Assembly: GCF_003576645.1 (NCBI RefSeq)
Contig: NC_044922.1
Coordinates: 21,451,368 to 21,515,367, forward strand
Origin: Ipomoea triloba
Lineage: Eukaryota > Streptophyta > Magnoliopsida > Solanales > Convolvulaceae
Length of the DNA: 64,000 bases
Direction of reading: 5' to 3'
Shown piece after piece: positions 20,345 through 32,184 of this stretch (positions are counted from its first letter, which is position 1; each line of letters opens with the position of its first letter). The position numbers and the translations under genes were made by a program. The notes under the pieces were generated by a model. It had not been told where the DNA came from, did no database searches, and saw only the letters and a list, made by a program, of their open reading frames with translations.

Positions 20345-23163
20345 CATTTCACCAACATTGATAACCAGCAGTATCATCCTCTAGTTGGTCTAGGACTGCA
20401 TCTAGGGGGTTTTGGAGCACATGCATACCCCTTGAATAGCTTCTGAATAGGCCAGCCAATGCATCTGCCAAAAAGTTTTGTTCTCGTGCTATTAGAGTTA
20501 CCTACCAACTCTCAAGAGCTTGAAGTTCCTGCTTGCAGGCTTTTAAGATATTACAAACAACATTGCTTAGTTTGTTGGGGCTGTCAAGTCCTTCAACTAC
20601 TCCCTTTGAGTCACTTTCAAAAATCACTTTTTTGTAACCCATGTGTTTTGCAGTTTGGATGCTTCTTAGGAGAGCTCAGGCTTCAGTTTGGATGGGAGGG
20701 CAAGTCCCAATATTACATACAAAGCCTCCTTTCCACTTGCCATCGCAGTCTCTTAGTGCACTACCGCATCTTGCTTCGTTTGAAGAGATATCAACTGCAC
20801 CATCTATATTCATTTTCACAACTTCAGGTTGAGGTTTAACCCACTTTAACTCTCTCTACGTGTTTGGATCATGCCCCTGATGATTTTTTGCTCTTTTAAA
20901 TGCCTTGTTGATTTCCTCAAACCGAGTCATAATCCATTTATGTTTAACCTGCAATGGGCTCATCATATTATTGAAAACTGCATCGTTAAGCCATTTCCAG
21001 ATCCACCAAAGTGTGATTGCAAATAGTGTATTATCTTCACTCGGTTTGTTGCCCGAGTTTCTGATGTTGATGCCATCATCACCCCATTTTAAGAATGGAC
21101 GAGTTGCATATCTCGCGTGAAATCCCGAGAATAAAGCTGTCCACATTTCATTCGCTATAGGGCATAATCGCAATACATGTTCAACATATTCTATTTCGTT
21201 GATGCAGCCTGTTAGTACTCTTCTAGCTTTGTTGCTGTTTGTCAGGATTCTATCGTGCCTTACCAAACAAATGAAGGTTTTAATTCGGCTTGGAACTTTA
21301 AGTTTCCAAATATTGTTCTGTTTTGCAGCTTCTACCTGTGACTCATTTTTTGTTGCAACATCATAAGTTGATTTCACAGTGAAGGACTCATGTGGGCCTT
21401 CCCTCCAACCAATGGTGTCCTTATCTCCTTGGACGTCGAAAATGATGGTTGCGGCTAACTTGCTCAGGCATTCAACAGAGAGCGGCCACTTCTAGCCTGC
21501 ATGTGGATCCCAATAACTTGCAACTGACTTCGAAACTTCAGAGTGAGGGATCAGGTTAAAAGCAAGATTCTCAAGTGCGCAATCCCCCAACCAAACGTGT
21601 TTCCAGAAAAGGGTGTCTCTTCCATTTGTTACTAGGCTTCTCATACTTTGTTGGACGGTGGGCACTGCTTTAAAGATCTCTCTCCAGGCATTGGACATAT
21701 TGTTTTTGGGGCGCCAAGTAAAGCAATCTGTGGATTGGATTGCATACTTCGCTTTGAATATACGTATCCAGAGGTTGTCTTCATTCTGAATAATTTTCTA
21801 GGCTAATTTAGCAAGGAACGCTATGTTCATCTGCTCCATTCTTCGGATGCCCAATCCGCCACAGTCTTAATTTCTGGTGACCGTGTCCCAGCTAATCAAA
21901 TGACATTTTCTAACCCCATCTGAACTTCCCCAGAGGAAACTTCTAATCAACCTTTCGATGCTTGCTATTACACCAACTGGTAATAGTGTTGTTTGCATTG
22001 TGTAGTATGAGATTGTAGTCAGCACTAATTAAACAAGCACGTGTCTGCCGGAAAGGGATAAGGTCCCAGCTTTCCAGCCTGTGACTGGCAAATGAACCAC
22101 TCTTTAGTCTTCCACGTATAGATGGAATGCCTAAGTACTTGCCCAAGTCTGAAACTTTGGGGACCCCGGTCAACTCAACTATCTTTGTCTGGATCTCCAG
22201 CAAAGTATTCTTTGAGAAAAAAATGCTTGATTTCTGAAGATTAACTCTTTGCCCTGAGAACTTGAAGAATAGTTCCAAACACTTCTTCATCTCTTCAACC
22301 TGTTCCAAAGTAGCTTCCCCGAAGAGGAACATATCATCTGCAAAAAACAAATGTGTTAAGTTAGGGTCTTGCCTAGTTAATTTTATACCTTTCCAGTTAT
22401 CGCTAAGCACAGAGTCGCTTATAATATGGCTAAGCCTTTCAATGCACAATACAAAAAGTAATGGTGAGATGGGGTCTCCTTGTAAAATCCCCCGTCCCGG
22501 TTTGAACCAATCAGATTGTTTCCCATTCCAGGTTATTGCTAGTCTTGATGAGGTTACACAAGATAGAATATTCCTTCTCCAACTAGCATTAAAGCCGGTT
22601 TCCGCTAGAGTATCATCAATAAAATTTCATGAAATCCTATCATAGGCATTTTCTAAATCTATCTTCATGATCAACCATCCCATTGCTCCTTTCTTTGATT
22701 TCATTGAGTTAAGGACTTCCTAGAAGACGAGGATGTTGTTCGATATTTGACGTCCAGGAACAAAACTGGTTTGGTGAGGGCCGATCAGTTTTTTAGAGAT
22801 GCCTTTGAGTCTTGATGTCATAGTTTTAGTCAGTAGCTTGTAAGAGACATTACATAGACCAATTGGGCGCAATTGATTTACTCCTTCCGGGTTGGGAACT
22901 TTTGGAATAAGGTAGATTAGTGTATCATTACATTCGCTTGGTAATTTCCCTGTATTAAAAAACTCCATTACAAACTTGATCAGAGAATTTCTTGTTATGT
23001 CCCAGGTTTTCTAATAGAACCCTGCGTTGAAACCATCAGGCCCAGGTGCTTTGGCTAGTTCCATTTCGAAGAGTGCTTATTTAACTTCTTCACTTTGGTA
23101 TAGCCGGTTGATCTCCCGCCAATCTTCTTCGCTGATTATGGGGAAGCTATTGTTAGTAAGCTG
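20345..23163 (-). pseudogene. LINE (non-LTR retrotransposon) RT to RNase H, decayed
   Basis: Read on the minus strand from 23163 down. An APGPDGFNAGFY motif opens the RT near 23040; TLIYLIPKVPNPEGVNQLRP follows near 22880; MKIDLENAYDRI near 22660; and the catalytic HLFFADDMFLFGEA near 22340. A zf-RVT segment (WKLKVPSRIKTFICLVRHDR) lies near 21290, and an RNase H with MNIDGAVD and FESDSKG at about 20815-20600. Several stops and frame changes break it. The endonuclease is missing, which fits the 5' truncation usual for LINEs. The 5' edge abuts copia gag at 23163. The 3' edge near 20345 was not precisely found. Confidence 0.85.
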
Positions 23164-24440
23164 TTGAGGATTTGGTAGAGGTCGTGGAAGAGGAAGAGGA
23201 CGTGGTAACTCTAACCAAGGAAGAGGTGGAGGTAATACCAAACAATGTAAATTTCCATTTCATTGCTACAATTGTGGCAAGTATGGGCACAAGATTGCAT
23301 ATTGCTGGTATAATGAGGACAATCATGAAAATCAAGCAAACATTCTTGAAAAGTCTGGTGAGAGTTCTGAAACCTTACTTTTGGCCAGTAATAGTTTTTC
23401 TACAAATGAAAACATATGGTTCTTGGATACTGGGTGTAGTAACCATATGTGTGGGAAGAAAGAATTGTTTTCTGAGCTAGATGAATTGGTCTGGTCTGAA
23501 GTGACATTTGACAATAAGTCAAAAGTGTCAATTTTGGAAAAAAGGTAAAATCTCTATTCAATTGAAAGATGGTACTCACAATTTTATATCCAATGTGTTC
23601 TATGTTCCTGAACTACACCAAAATTTATCATGGGGCAGTTATCAGAAAAAGGATATAAGATAAATATTACACAGGGGTGTTGTACCATTGTAGATGCTAA
23701 GGGAGTTTTGATTGCAAAGGTAAATATGTCCCAAAATCGACTATTTCCTTTGAAAATCAATCATGCAATTCTTGTTTGCTTTAATTCTGAAATTTGTGAT
23801 GATAATTGGTTATGGCATATGCAATTTAGACATTTCCATTTCTCTGGATTAAACTATCTAGCGAAAAGGGAGCTTGTTTCTGATTTACCTGTTGTGAATG
23901 CCCCTGATCGTATTTGTGAGATTTGTGAAGCATAGAGATCCCTTCATTGTTGGCAAGTCAATGAGAGCTACAGTTGGAGATTATTCACTCAAACCTATGT
24001 TCATTGGAGGTTACCTCACATGGAGGTTGTAAGTACTTTGTTATTTTCATTGATGCTTTCAGTAGGAAAACATGGGTTTACTTTCTAAAGAAAAAGTTTG
24101 ATGCGTGTGGTGTTTTTAAACAATTTAAGACTTTTGTTGAAAATTAGAGTAGTTATGAAATCAAAATCTTGAGAATTGATAGAGGTACATACTTGTGATG
24201 ATTTTCTGAATGAGAAGAGTATTCAACACTAGATGATAGCCAGATACACTCCACAACAAAACGGAGTGGCTGAGAGGAAGAATAAATCTATCATGGATAT
24301 GGTGAAGTGCATGTTGAAATCTAAAAATCTGTCTAAGCCTTTTTGGGTAGAAACTGTTGGTTGTGTTGTCTATGTGTTGAATAGGTGTCCAACGTGTGTG
24401 ATAAGATACCCGAGGAAGCTTAGAGTGGGACAAAATCCCC

Positions 24441-27080
24441 ACTATTATAGAATGTTTCTTTGTAATCTTTTGTAAATTGCTCCTTGTTCATTAAAATTCA
24501 AATCTATTCTAAGTCTAAATTGTGAATAAATGTGAAATTATCTTCTTTGTTTTATTTTCCTACCTTTCTTTGTTAACCCAAACCCTTAGCCCCATTACAA
24601 GCCTAATAAAAGTCCTAATTGATCTTTGCATGCAATCTTAGGTTTGAACTAGTAAGAGTATGAAGGGCACACCACTTTTGTATAAACTCAACTTAGAATG
24701 TGCACACTAGATTCACACACACTTAAATGGCAAAGGTGCTTGGTTATTGGCTTGAGAATGGAACTTGTGTGTCAATCTAAGGTGATTCTTGAAACAAGTT
24801 GAGTTGTGACAAGTTTGGTTTGTGGTATGATTGGTTGTACAAAGAGGAGTATGAACAACTTCAATTTTGATTTTCAATTTGTTCTTTGTGTTTGCTTGAG
24901 GACAAGCAAAGGTTTAAGTGTGCAAATTATATGGTGGACCATGGTTCACAATGCATTGTGGACCGTGATCATGACTGATACTGCAGTTGTGTTGAACGGA
25001 TACTGCAGTTGTGTTGAAAAGATACTGCAGTTGTGTTGAAAGGAAACTGCAGTTACGCGAAACAGAGGTCGTTTATCCGTTCAACACAACTGCAGTATCC
25101 ATTCAACATAACTGCAGTATCCGTCCAACACAACTGCAGTATCAGTTCAACACAACTGCATTTACAGACGGATGAAATGACCTCTGTTCCGCGCAACTGC
25201 AGTTTCTTTTCAACACAACTGCAGTATCCGTTCAACACAACTGCAGTATCAGTTCAACACAACTGTAATATCAGCCATAACTCATGGTCCACAATGCATT
25301 GTGGACCATGGTCCATGGTATAACGACTGGTTTAAGTGTGGGGGAATTGATAAGTGCCTATTTGTCTATATTTTCACCCCATATATAAACCTATTTTGAA
25401 TAGTAAATACTTTGGTTTTATGCAAAATGTGCCTTAATTAATTTGTTTATATTCTTAGGTGCATAAATTGTTGAATTGAAGATAATGTATGTCTTTCGGG
25501 ACATTTTTGAATGAATCTCAAGCCAAAGGGGAGCCAAGGTGAAGCTAAGATGATGGCTAAGATGATGAGCCAAAGAGTTGCACTTTCAATGGATTTGATC
25601 ACAAGAACAAAACAAAGGAAAAGTGGAGCAAAAGATTCCCACAACCATGGCGACATCTCAGTAATCGGACCATATCTCTTTCTAGGAATATCCAAATGAG
25701 ATTATTCTTAAGCCATTGGAAAGAAGACTTAAAGGGCTACAACTCTTATGAAGACATCAAAGTATAGATCAAAAGGAAAAATGGTCAAAAGATCAAAAAT
25801 TTGTAATTCCAGCTAAATATGGAGACACCTCGGTAATTGGATCATATCTTAGCTTAGGAAAATCCAAATGAGATAATTCTTAAACCATTGAAAAGAAGAC
25901 TTCAAGGGATACAATTCTTATAAAGACATCAAAGTGTGATTCGAAAGGAAAAAGGGTCAAAATCAGGCTGCAAGTTGGAACTTCGTCCTAGGCAGATTTT
26001 CACCGCGGTGAAAGTCCCAAAATCTGGGCAGAATGTTTTTGGGCTGGTTTCTCGCCACAGCGAACTTCACATTCGTCGTGGCGAAAGTTGTAGATCTACG
26101 ATTCTGCACTTTTTAGAATTGCCATTTTTGCGCCCCATTCTCCACCCACTATAAAAAAACATCATTTCTTCTCAACCCTAATAGGCTTGGCTGCGGATTT
26201 TGGACAAAGGAGTGCAAGGAAAGGAAGCTCTCATCTTCTCAAAGAGCTCAAAATGGAAAATCAATTGGAGAAGAGAGATCAAAGAGAAGAGCTTGGAGGC
26301 ATCATTCGGGAAAATATCTTCCTCTCTTTTCTACTTTAAGCTTTATTGTATATTTGTTGAATCTATTTTAGCCATGCTAGGCTAAACTTTCCTTTGGGAT
26401 TTTTGGGTATAAAAGTGTTTATGAACCTATGTGCCTAGTTCTTAATTTGTTTGAATGAAATTTCTATTTGGGTTTATTACTTGTGTTGCAATTATGTTTT
26501 ATGTTGTTGATACTTGTAATTAGATGCATATGATTACTTGTACCCTTGCTAGATTTGTCTATGAATTAGAGCACCCACAAGTGCACTTGATTCTTGTACC
26601 TCGAGAGAGGACATGTTGATTAAGGGATTTACTGTGAATAGTTCACGAGAGTGAGTATTCCAATTGTGAATAGCCCACGAGAGTGGGTATTCCATTTATT
26701 GCTTGTTCTTGATTATATGTTGTGAATAGCTCACGAGAGTGAGTATTCCAATTACCTTATTTTGGGTTTGAATTATGAGAGTAATCTTTCCCTTTTTTAT
26801 TGCAATCATCCACACTTGTTTTAACCCGAATGCTTATTTCACTTTAGATTGGCACTAGGTGATTAAACATTTTGACCCCCAAAAATCCCGCTCTTAAGCT
26901 CTTGTATATAAAAGTCCGTTTGCCTTGCTTCATTTATTTTGTTTTCATAATTATAGATAAATACCCATTGTTAACGTAGGAATAGCTTCTCGTGAATTAA
27001 TTAGTAACTAGTGCTTGATACCCCGCTTCCCTTGTGGATCGATAACCACGGAATACTCTGGGTATTTGCTTGTCCCTAAA
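24441..27080. mobile_element. 3' end of another LTR retroelement inside the copia remnant
   Basis: GAGGACAAGCAAAGG near 24900 and the purine tract GTGTGGGGG (25336-25344) precede TGATAAGTGCC at 25348, the usual 3' order of a gypsy-type element (tract then LTR). The LTR would run from 25348 towards about 27080 (non-coding, about 1.7 kb). Its exact 3' end and any target duplication were not resolved. A PstI-hairpin element is inserted at 24921-25329. Confidence 0.6.
24921..25329 (+). mobile_element. PstI-hairpin element, copy 2 (9-bp TSD)
   Basis: Flanked by gtttaagtg at 24912-24920 and 25330-25338. Starts TGCAAATTATATGG and ends TATAACGACTG. Internal CTGCAG units invert at the centre. It is inserted directly upstream of the purine tract of the host LTR element. 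Confidence 0.92.
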
Positions 27081-27699
27081 AGCTACAACCAAAGTTGGAT
27101 GATAAAGGTGAGAAGTGTATATTCATTGGTTATAATGACGCTTCAAAGTCTTATACACTATACAATCCTAAAACCAAAAAGGTTGTTATAAATCATGATG
27201 TCACTTTTGATGAATATGGTGCATGGGATTGGTCAGTTAAAGATGAAATGTCAGTTGTTGTTCCTGTTGTTCAAAATATTGTTGATGACCAACCGATTCC
27301 AGATAATGTCTAGTCTCCTTCACAACTAGAGTCATCAGTTCGATGATCTCAACGCGAGCACTACTTACCAACTCGCTTGCAGGATTATGTTACGTTTTGG
27401 GTCATGCTAATGACCTAGCTATCTGATGAAGAGATTGTTCAATTTGCTCTTTTTGAAGATTATGACCCTCTATCCTTTGAGGAGGCTGCTACAGAAACTA
27501 ATTGGCTTAAGGGGATGGATGAAGAGATACTTGTCATTGAAAAGAATGGTACCTGTGAGTTAACAGAATTAACTCCTGGAAAGAAGCCAATTGGAGTAAA
27601 GTGGTTTACAGAACAAAATATAAGTTAACATATCCAACTTGAAGACGGAGACAAGATATTGGGATGACCAATATATCCAACTTGGTTTAAAGGAGACAA

Positions 27700-28047
27700 T
27701 GTTAGAATAATAATATTATTATTATAATATTAAACCAAGTTAGTTAGTTATATTTTAATTAGTGAGATTAAGTTAGTGGGTTAATGGGTAAAGTTAGTGG
27801 GGTAATGGGTGTTAGTTATTTTTAGTGGTTTACATGTTAATTAGTGAGTTAGTGGTTAATTAGTGGGTTGGTAATGATAATTAGTGGGTAGTTATTTTAT
27901 ATTCATTATAAATAGGGTATGCATTACTACTTTTCAATTGTCAAGCAATGCAATAAAAATCATTGAGTTTTCTTTCTCTTTTCTCCTCTCAAATTATATA
28001 CATAGATATATTAAATTTAAGATATATTATATTTAATATATCTTACA
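27700..28047 (+). repeat. 3' LTR of the copia element
   Basis: Preceded by the polypurine tract TTTAAAGGAGACAA. Starts TGTTAGAATAATAA and ends TCTTACA, typical copia LTR ends. A TATAAATAGGG promoter motif lies near 27910. The 5' LTR is not in the window. Confidence 0.8.
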
Positions 28048-29800
28048 CAGATGGATCTAATGATACATTGATCACGTGACAATGTAAATTTTGGTCCCTA
28101 AAACAAGATTATTGAATAATACATATTCACAGTTAAGAGAAATTGTTATTCCAAAACGAAATGGATCTTTCATTTTTCTTCAAAGTGTAACATGATTCTA
28201 ATAAATTTTGTATAGACTACTAACATTTGGTACGCATTGATCTTTAATTTGATGAGATCTCCGATACTTTTATTTGATTGACGTTTAACTTATGTAGGGG
28301 AATTTTTAAAAATTTGAAATAAAATTCATAAAAATCCAGTCCAAAGAAAATTCAAGACCGTGTGCAAGCTAAGGCAGAGTTTTTATGTTAAACAATTCAA
28401 ATTTTTTTAAAAAGTTCACTAATACTAACCCACAATCCTTTCCAACCCGATTTTTCAAAGTAAAAAATATATCAAATTCATCATCTTAGCTAAAAGAATC
28501 CGAATCTGAATCCACTTTGATCCAACCCAAATCGATAATTTACCCATTGAAAATTAACTACAAAATGACAGTTTTAAATCTCAATTATTGCTAATGTATC
28601 CAACAAAGGGAGATATGCAAGCGTTTTAATATCAACTATATTTAGAGTATATGCAGACCATTTCGACCCTCCGTCAAGATTTCGCATGCATGAGAAATGG
28701 ACTCCCAGCTGGTTGTTTGTTTACTTTGGTTTTTGCTTATTAATTTAGACTTTTGTCATGCTTGTTATGGTTTGAACATTTGTGTTGGATTGAAAAATTG
28801 GTGTAGTTTTATTCTCCTATTCTACCTTTATTTCGTCCTTGCCATTTGATATTTGACTTTTTTTTTTGGTATGTTCACGGGGTCTTTCTCTGTCCGCGTT
28901 TAACGGTCTAGATCCACCTACGTTCGCTCCGGGAGACACGGGAGCTAGCCCAAGGGAATCGTCACTTATGGGAATTGAACTTTTATTAATTACTTTTGAT
29001 ATTGCACGTGTATAGTGCAGTTAGTGCTCTAGTGCTATTCGTACTATGTAGTTCATTTTATGCTTTTACTAAGAGCATTGCTATAAGTGCTTTTTCTCAA
29101 ACTTTGGAACAGTAAAAAAAAAACAATGTTGAGTTGGTAGCTGATATGAGCCTCACTTTTTGGCAAAACTTTATCCCTACAACAATTGGTATTTTGCCAG
29201 AGTCTCAGCTTCCCTACCACTCTCAATCTTATTTATTTTATTTTTCTTTTGATTTTCATTCTGTTTTGTATTTCATGGTGTCTTTTTTTTTTTCATTTAA
29301 TTTGTTTGATGTTTATTGTTTTATTATTTTTGTTTCAATATTTTTTATAAAATACCAAATTTAATATTTTTTTAATTAAATCTTGAATGATTTAATTATA
29401 ATTAAAATTTAAAATGATTAAATTAAAAAGAGCAACAACGAAAATTAATTTAAATAATTTTTGTAATTATCATTTTAAATAATGTAGGTATGTTTATTTT
29501 AATTAATTTTTATAATTATAAATTTATAATTCAAATAAATATATAAATAATTAAAATATAGGATAGAAAATGGTGGGTCCACAAAAAAACTGAGAAAAAA
29601 CTTTAATCTAGTGGAGAAGAGTTTTTGTGATTGAGTGAGATAGTGGATGATGAAGTGGATGCTGGGACCCACAAAAAACTAGAGAAAAAACTCCAATTGA
29701 TAAGGATGTTCTAATCACCCTTGATTTTGTTGTGTATTGATTGATAAGCAAGGGAAACAGGTGTAGATTGCTCGGATCTTAAACAGGTCGAGGGGATTCT
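28048..29800. other. Intergenic DNA
   Basis: AT-rich. Apart from the SINE fragment at 28872-28990, no gene or clear repeat is seen. Confidence 0.5.
28872..28990 (-). mobile_element. SINE fragment, family S1
   Basis: On the minus strand: CCTTGGGCTAGCTCCCGTG, then a segment ending AAGACCCCGTGAAC and an A-tail (a T-run on the plus strand near 28860). It shares these blocks with 36750-36885 and 58543-58641. Confidence 0.7.
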
Positions 29801-29809
29801 CTTCGAATG

Positions 29810-30135
29810 CGCAAATTATACTGTGGACCATGGTCATAGTTGATACTGCAGTTGTGTTGAATAAATACTGCAGTTGTGTTGAAAAGATACTGCAGTTGTG
29901 TGAAAGGAAACTACAGTTGCTCGGAACAGAGGTCGTTCATCTGTTCAACACAACTGTAGTATCTTTTCAACACAACTGCAGTATCAGTTCAACACAACTG
30001 CAGTTCCTGACGGATGAAACGGTCTGTGACTGCAGTTCCCTTTCAACACAACTGCAGTATCCATTTAACACAACTGCAATATCAGTTCAACACAACTACA
30101 GTATCAATCATGACCCATGGTCGGTAGAAGGCCTG
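29810..30135 (+). mobile_element. PstI-hairpin element, copy 3 (9-bp TSD)
   Basis: Flanked by cttcgaatg at 29801-29809 and 30136-30144. The left end CGCAAATTATACTGTGG matches the family; the right end is altered (GGTAGAAGGCCTG). Internal CTGCAG repeats invert at the centre. Confidence 0.9.
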
Positions 30136-30156
30136 CTTCGAATGCTCATCTTCTTA

Positions 30157-30538
30157 CGCAAATTATATTGTGGACCATGATCATGGCTGATACTACAGTT
30201 GTGTTGAACGGATAGTGCAGTTGTGTTGAAAAGATACTGTTATGTTGAAAGAAAACTGCAGTTGCGCGAAACAGAGACCGTTCATCCGTTCAACACAACT
30301 GCAGTATCCTTTCAACAGAACTGCAGTATCCGTTCAACACAACTGCAGTATCAGTTCAACACAACTGTAGTTCCAGACGAATGACACGACCTCTATTCTG
30401 TGCAACTGCAGTTCCCTTTCAACACAACTGCAGTATCCGTTCAACACAACTGCAGTATCAGTTCAACACAACTACAGTATCAGTCATGATCCATGATCCA
30501 CAATGCATTGTGGACCATGGTCCACGGTATAATGACTG
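30157..30538 (+). mobile_element. PstI-hairpin element, copy 4 (9-bp TSD)
   Basis: Flanked by atcttctta at 30148-30156 and 30539-30547, only 12 bp from the edge of copy 3. Ends CGCAAATTATATTGTGG and GGTATAATGACTG. A perfect 18-bp palindrome TCCACAATGCATTGTGGA sits near the right end. Confidence 0.93.
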
Positions 30539-30547
30539 ATCTTCTTA

Positions 30548-32184
30548 AGGGGTTCCCTAAATTCCTTCATTTATTACCAAAATTGACCAAAATGCCCTTG
30601 AAATAGTCATGTTTGCCTATAATGTGCAAAACTGCAAATACGACCAAAATTAGTGCTTGATTATAAATCTTAGCAAATTAAACCATTCTAAAAACACAAT
30701 TGCCAAACTCAATCAAGTATGCCAAAATTAATGTTTGATTCTAAATCTTAGCAAATTAAACCAGTCTAAGCACACAATTGGCCAGCTCACTCACAAAATG
30801 GCCTTGCACTATGCTTACATGCTTACTTTCCAGTGGGTCACCTATCTTGTAAGTCAAGCACGCTTAATCACAGAATTCTTCGAGTGTGTGGTTGTCATAT
30901 ATCTTACTTAAAATCACATTCCTCCATAGTAAATCAGAGTGTCACGTCTCGAATAGTTGTGTCGATCATGAATAAAAGGTATATTTGTAATCTATTAAAG
31001 ATAGATTATTTGAGCACTAAAGATACATTATTTGAAAGTATATTATTTGAGTATTTAAGATATATTTTTTATATACTATCAAATAATGTATATTCAGTAC
31101 ATAAATAATGTATATTTAGTATATTAAAAATGTATAAAATTTTGCTTGTATTTCAGGTTATTTCAAATTGATTTTTCTATAAGTATTCTATTTCTTGAAT
31201 TTGGGATTAGATTTTACCAAAGGGCCATAACAATACAAAGTATGTAAGATTCACATCTCTCTCATAACTCTTCTAAATGGCCTATTGGCTCTGGTTATGT
31301 ACATGTACTATTTTCTAAATTCACTCTTTAAAAAGAAGTGAATTGAGACGCACATAGTAGAAGTTAAAATGAATAAAAAGATAAATTGGAAGAAAAAAAA
31401 AAAAAAAAAAGAAAGGTCAGTCATTTGTAAACTAGAAAAATAGACATTAATTTATTATAGACAAATAAAGTGAGATTGAGAGAAGTAATTCATTCTACAT
31501 GGATTTGAATTGATAATTTGGTATATGATGGGTTGAGAAAATTCAAGTGAATAATTATTTACAAACTAGAGTTAATGGCACATGAAGTTCTTTGAGTATA
31601 GTGATTTTGTCACATTTAGTTACTACAAAGAACCCGAAAATACTTTGGTCCGACTCAAATTAGAAGTAGATCCCACGTATACTTATAAATTTTATGAACA
31701 TTGCCTTAGCTTTGGACAATGATCCACACGATATAATGATTGTTATTTTATGGATATTTTAATAAATATTTATTTTAAATGAAATAAACATCATACCAAT
31801 TGTCAATGACTTTGTACTTCAGTAGGGCTTTTTTTAATCGCACAGCCAAAAGTTTCTGACAATTTACAGAACTTACATCATACCAAACAGAAGTCAAGTT
31901 CACCAAATTCACGTATTGATAATATATAGATTCATTGTTCATATATTGGGATATTTCTCAATCCATTAGGCTCAGTTCTGGTGGGCAAAAACGTCCATAG
32001 CATTCAAAGGGGGAGAGTACGAGCAAAACATTGATGAAATCACTGAGATTTGCATTGCTGGGGTCATTCCCTCTAAGCATTCTAAGAACAACAAAAAAGA
32101 CCTATCATCCCTTCACTCTCCTAACTTACTTTTTTCGCTGTATTTCATGGCTAGAAACCACAACCTCTACACTAGTCCAAGATA
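30548..32184. other. Intergenic DNA downstream of ASA
   Basis: AT-rich with a poly-A run near 31390-31410. The last few hundred bases before 32184 should hold the ASA 3' UTR. No other gene seen. Confidence 0.5.

Larger units (their letters stand above)
23165..27640 (+). pseudogene. Ty1/copia gag-pol remnant, interrupted and internally deleted
   Basis: The frame opens in a Gly/Arg-rich end of gag, then the CCHC knuckle CYNCGKYGHKIAYC (near 23258), the protease motif WFLDTGCSNHMCG (near 23420), a gag-pre-integrase segment with LAKRELVSDLP (near 23858), and an integrase end with TPQQNGVAERKN (near 24248). Frameshifts and stops are frequent (for example TAG in the EEA-SGTK stretch near 24420). 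It is split by about 2.6 kb of foreign LTR DNA (about 24441-27080) and resumes with LDDKGEKCIFIGYN (near 27095). It ends early in RT with PIGVKWF near 27590. The rest of RT and RNase H is deleted. No 5' LTR is seen. Confidence 0.88.

Noticed and set aside
24921..30538. CRISPR-like array in the CTGCAG units
   Set aside because: Units are contiguous, invert at the centre and lie within 9-bp target duplications.
30833..31108. Small ORF of 91 aa
   Set aside because: AT-rich, no motif, no splice context; chance length for this composition.
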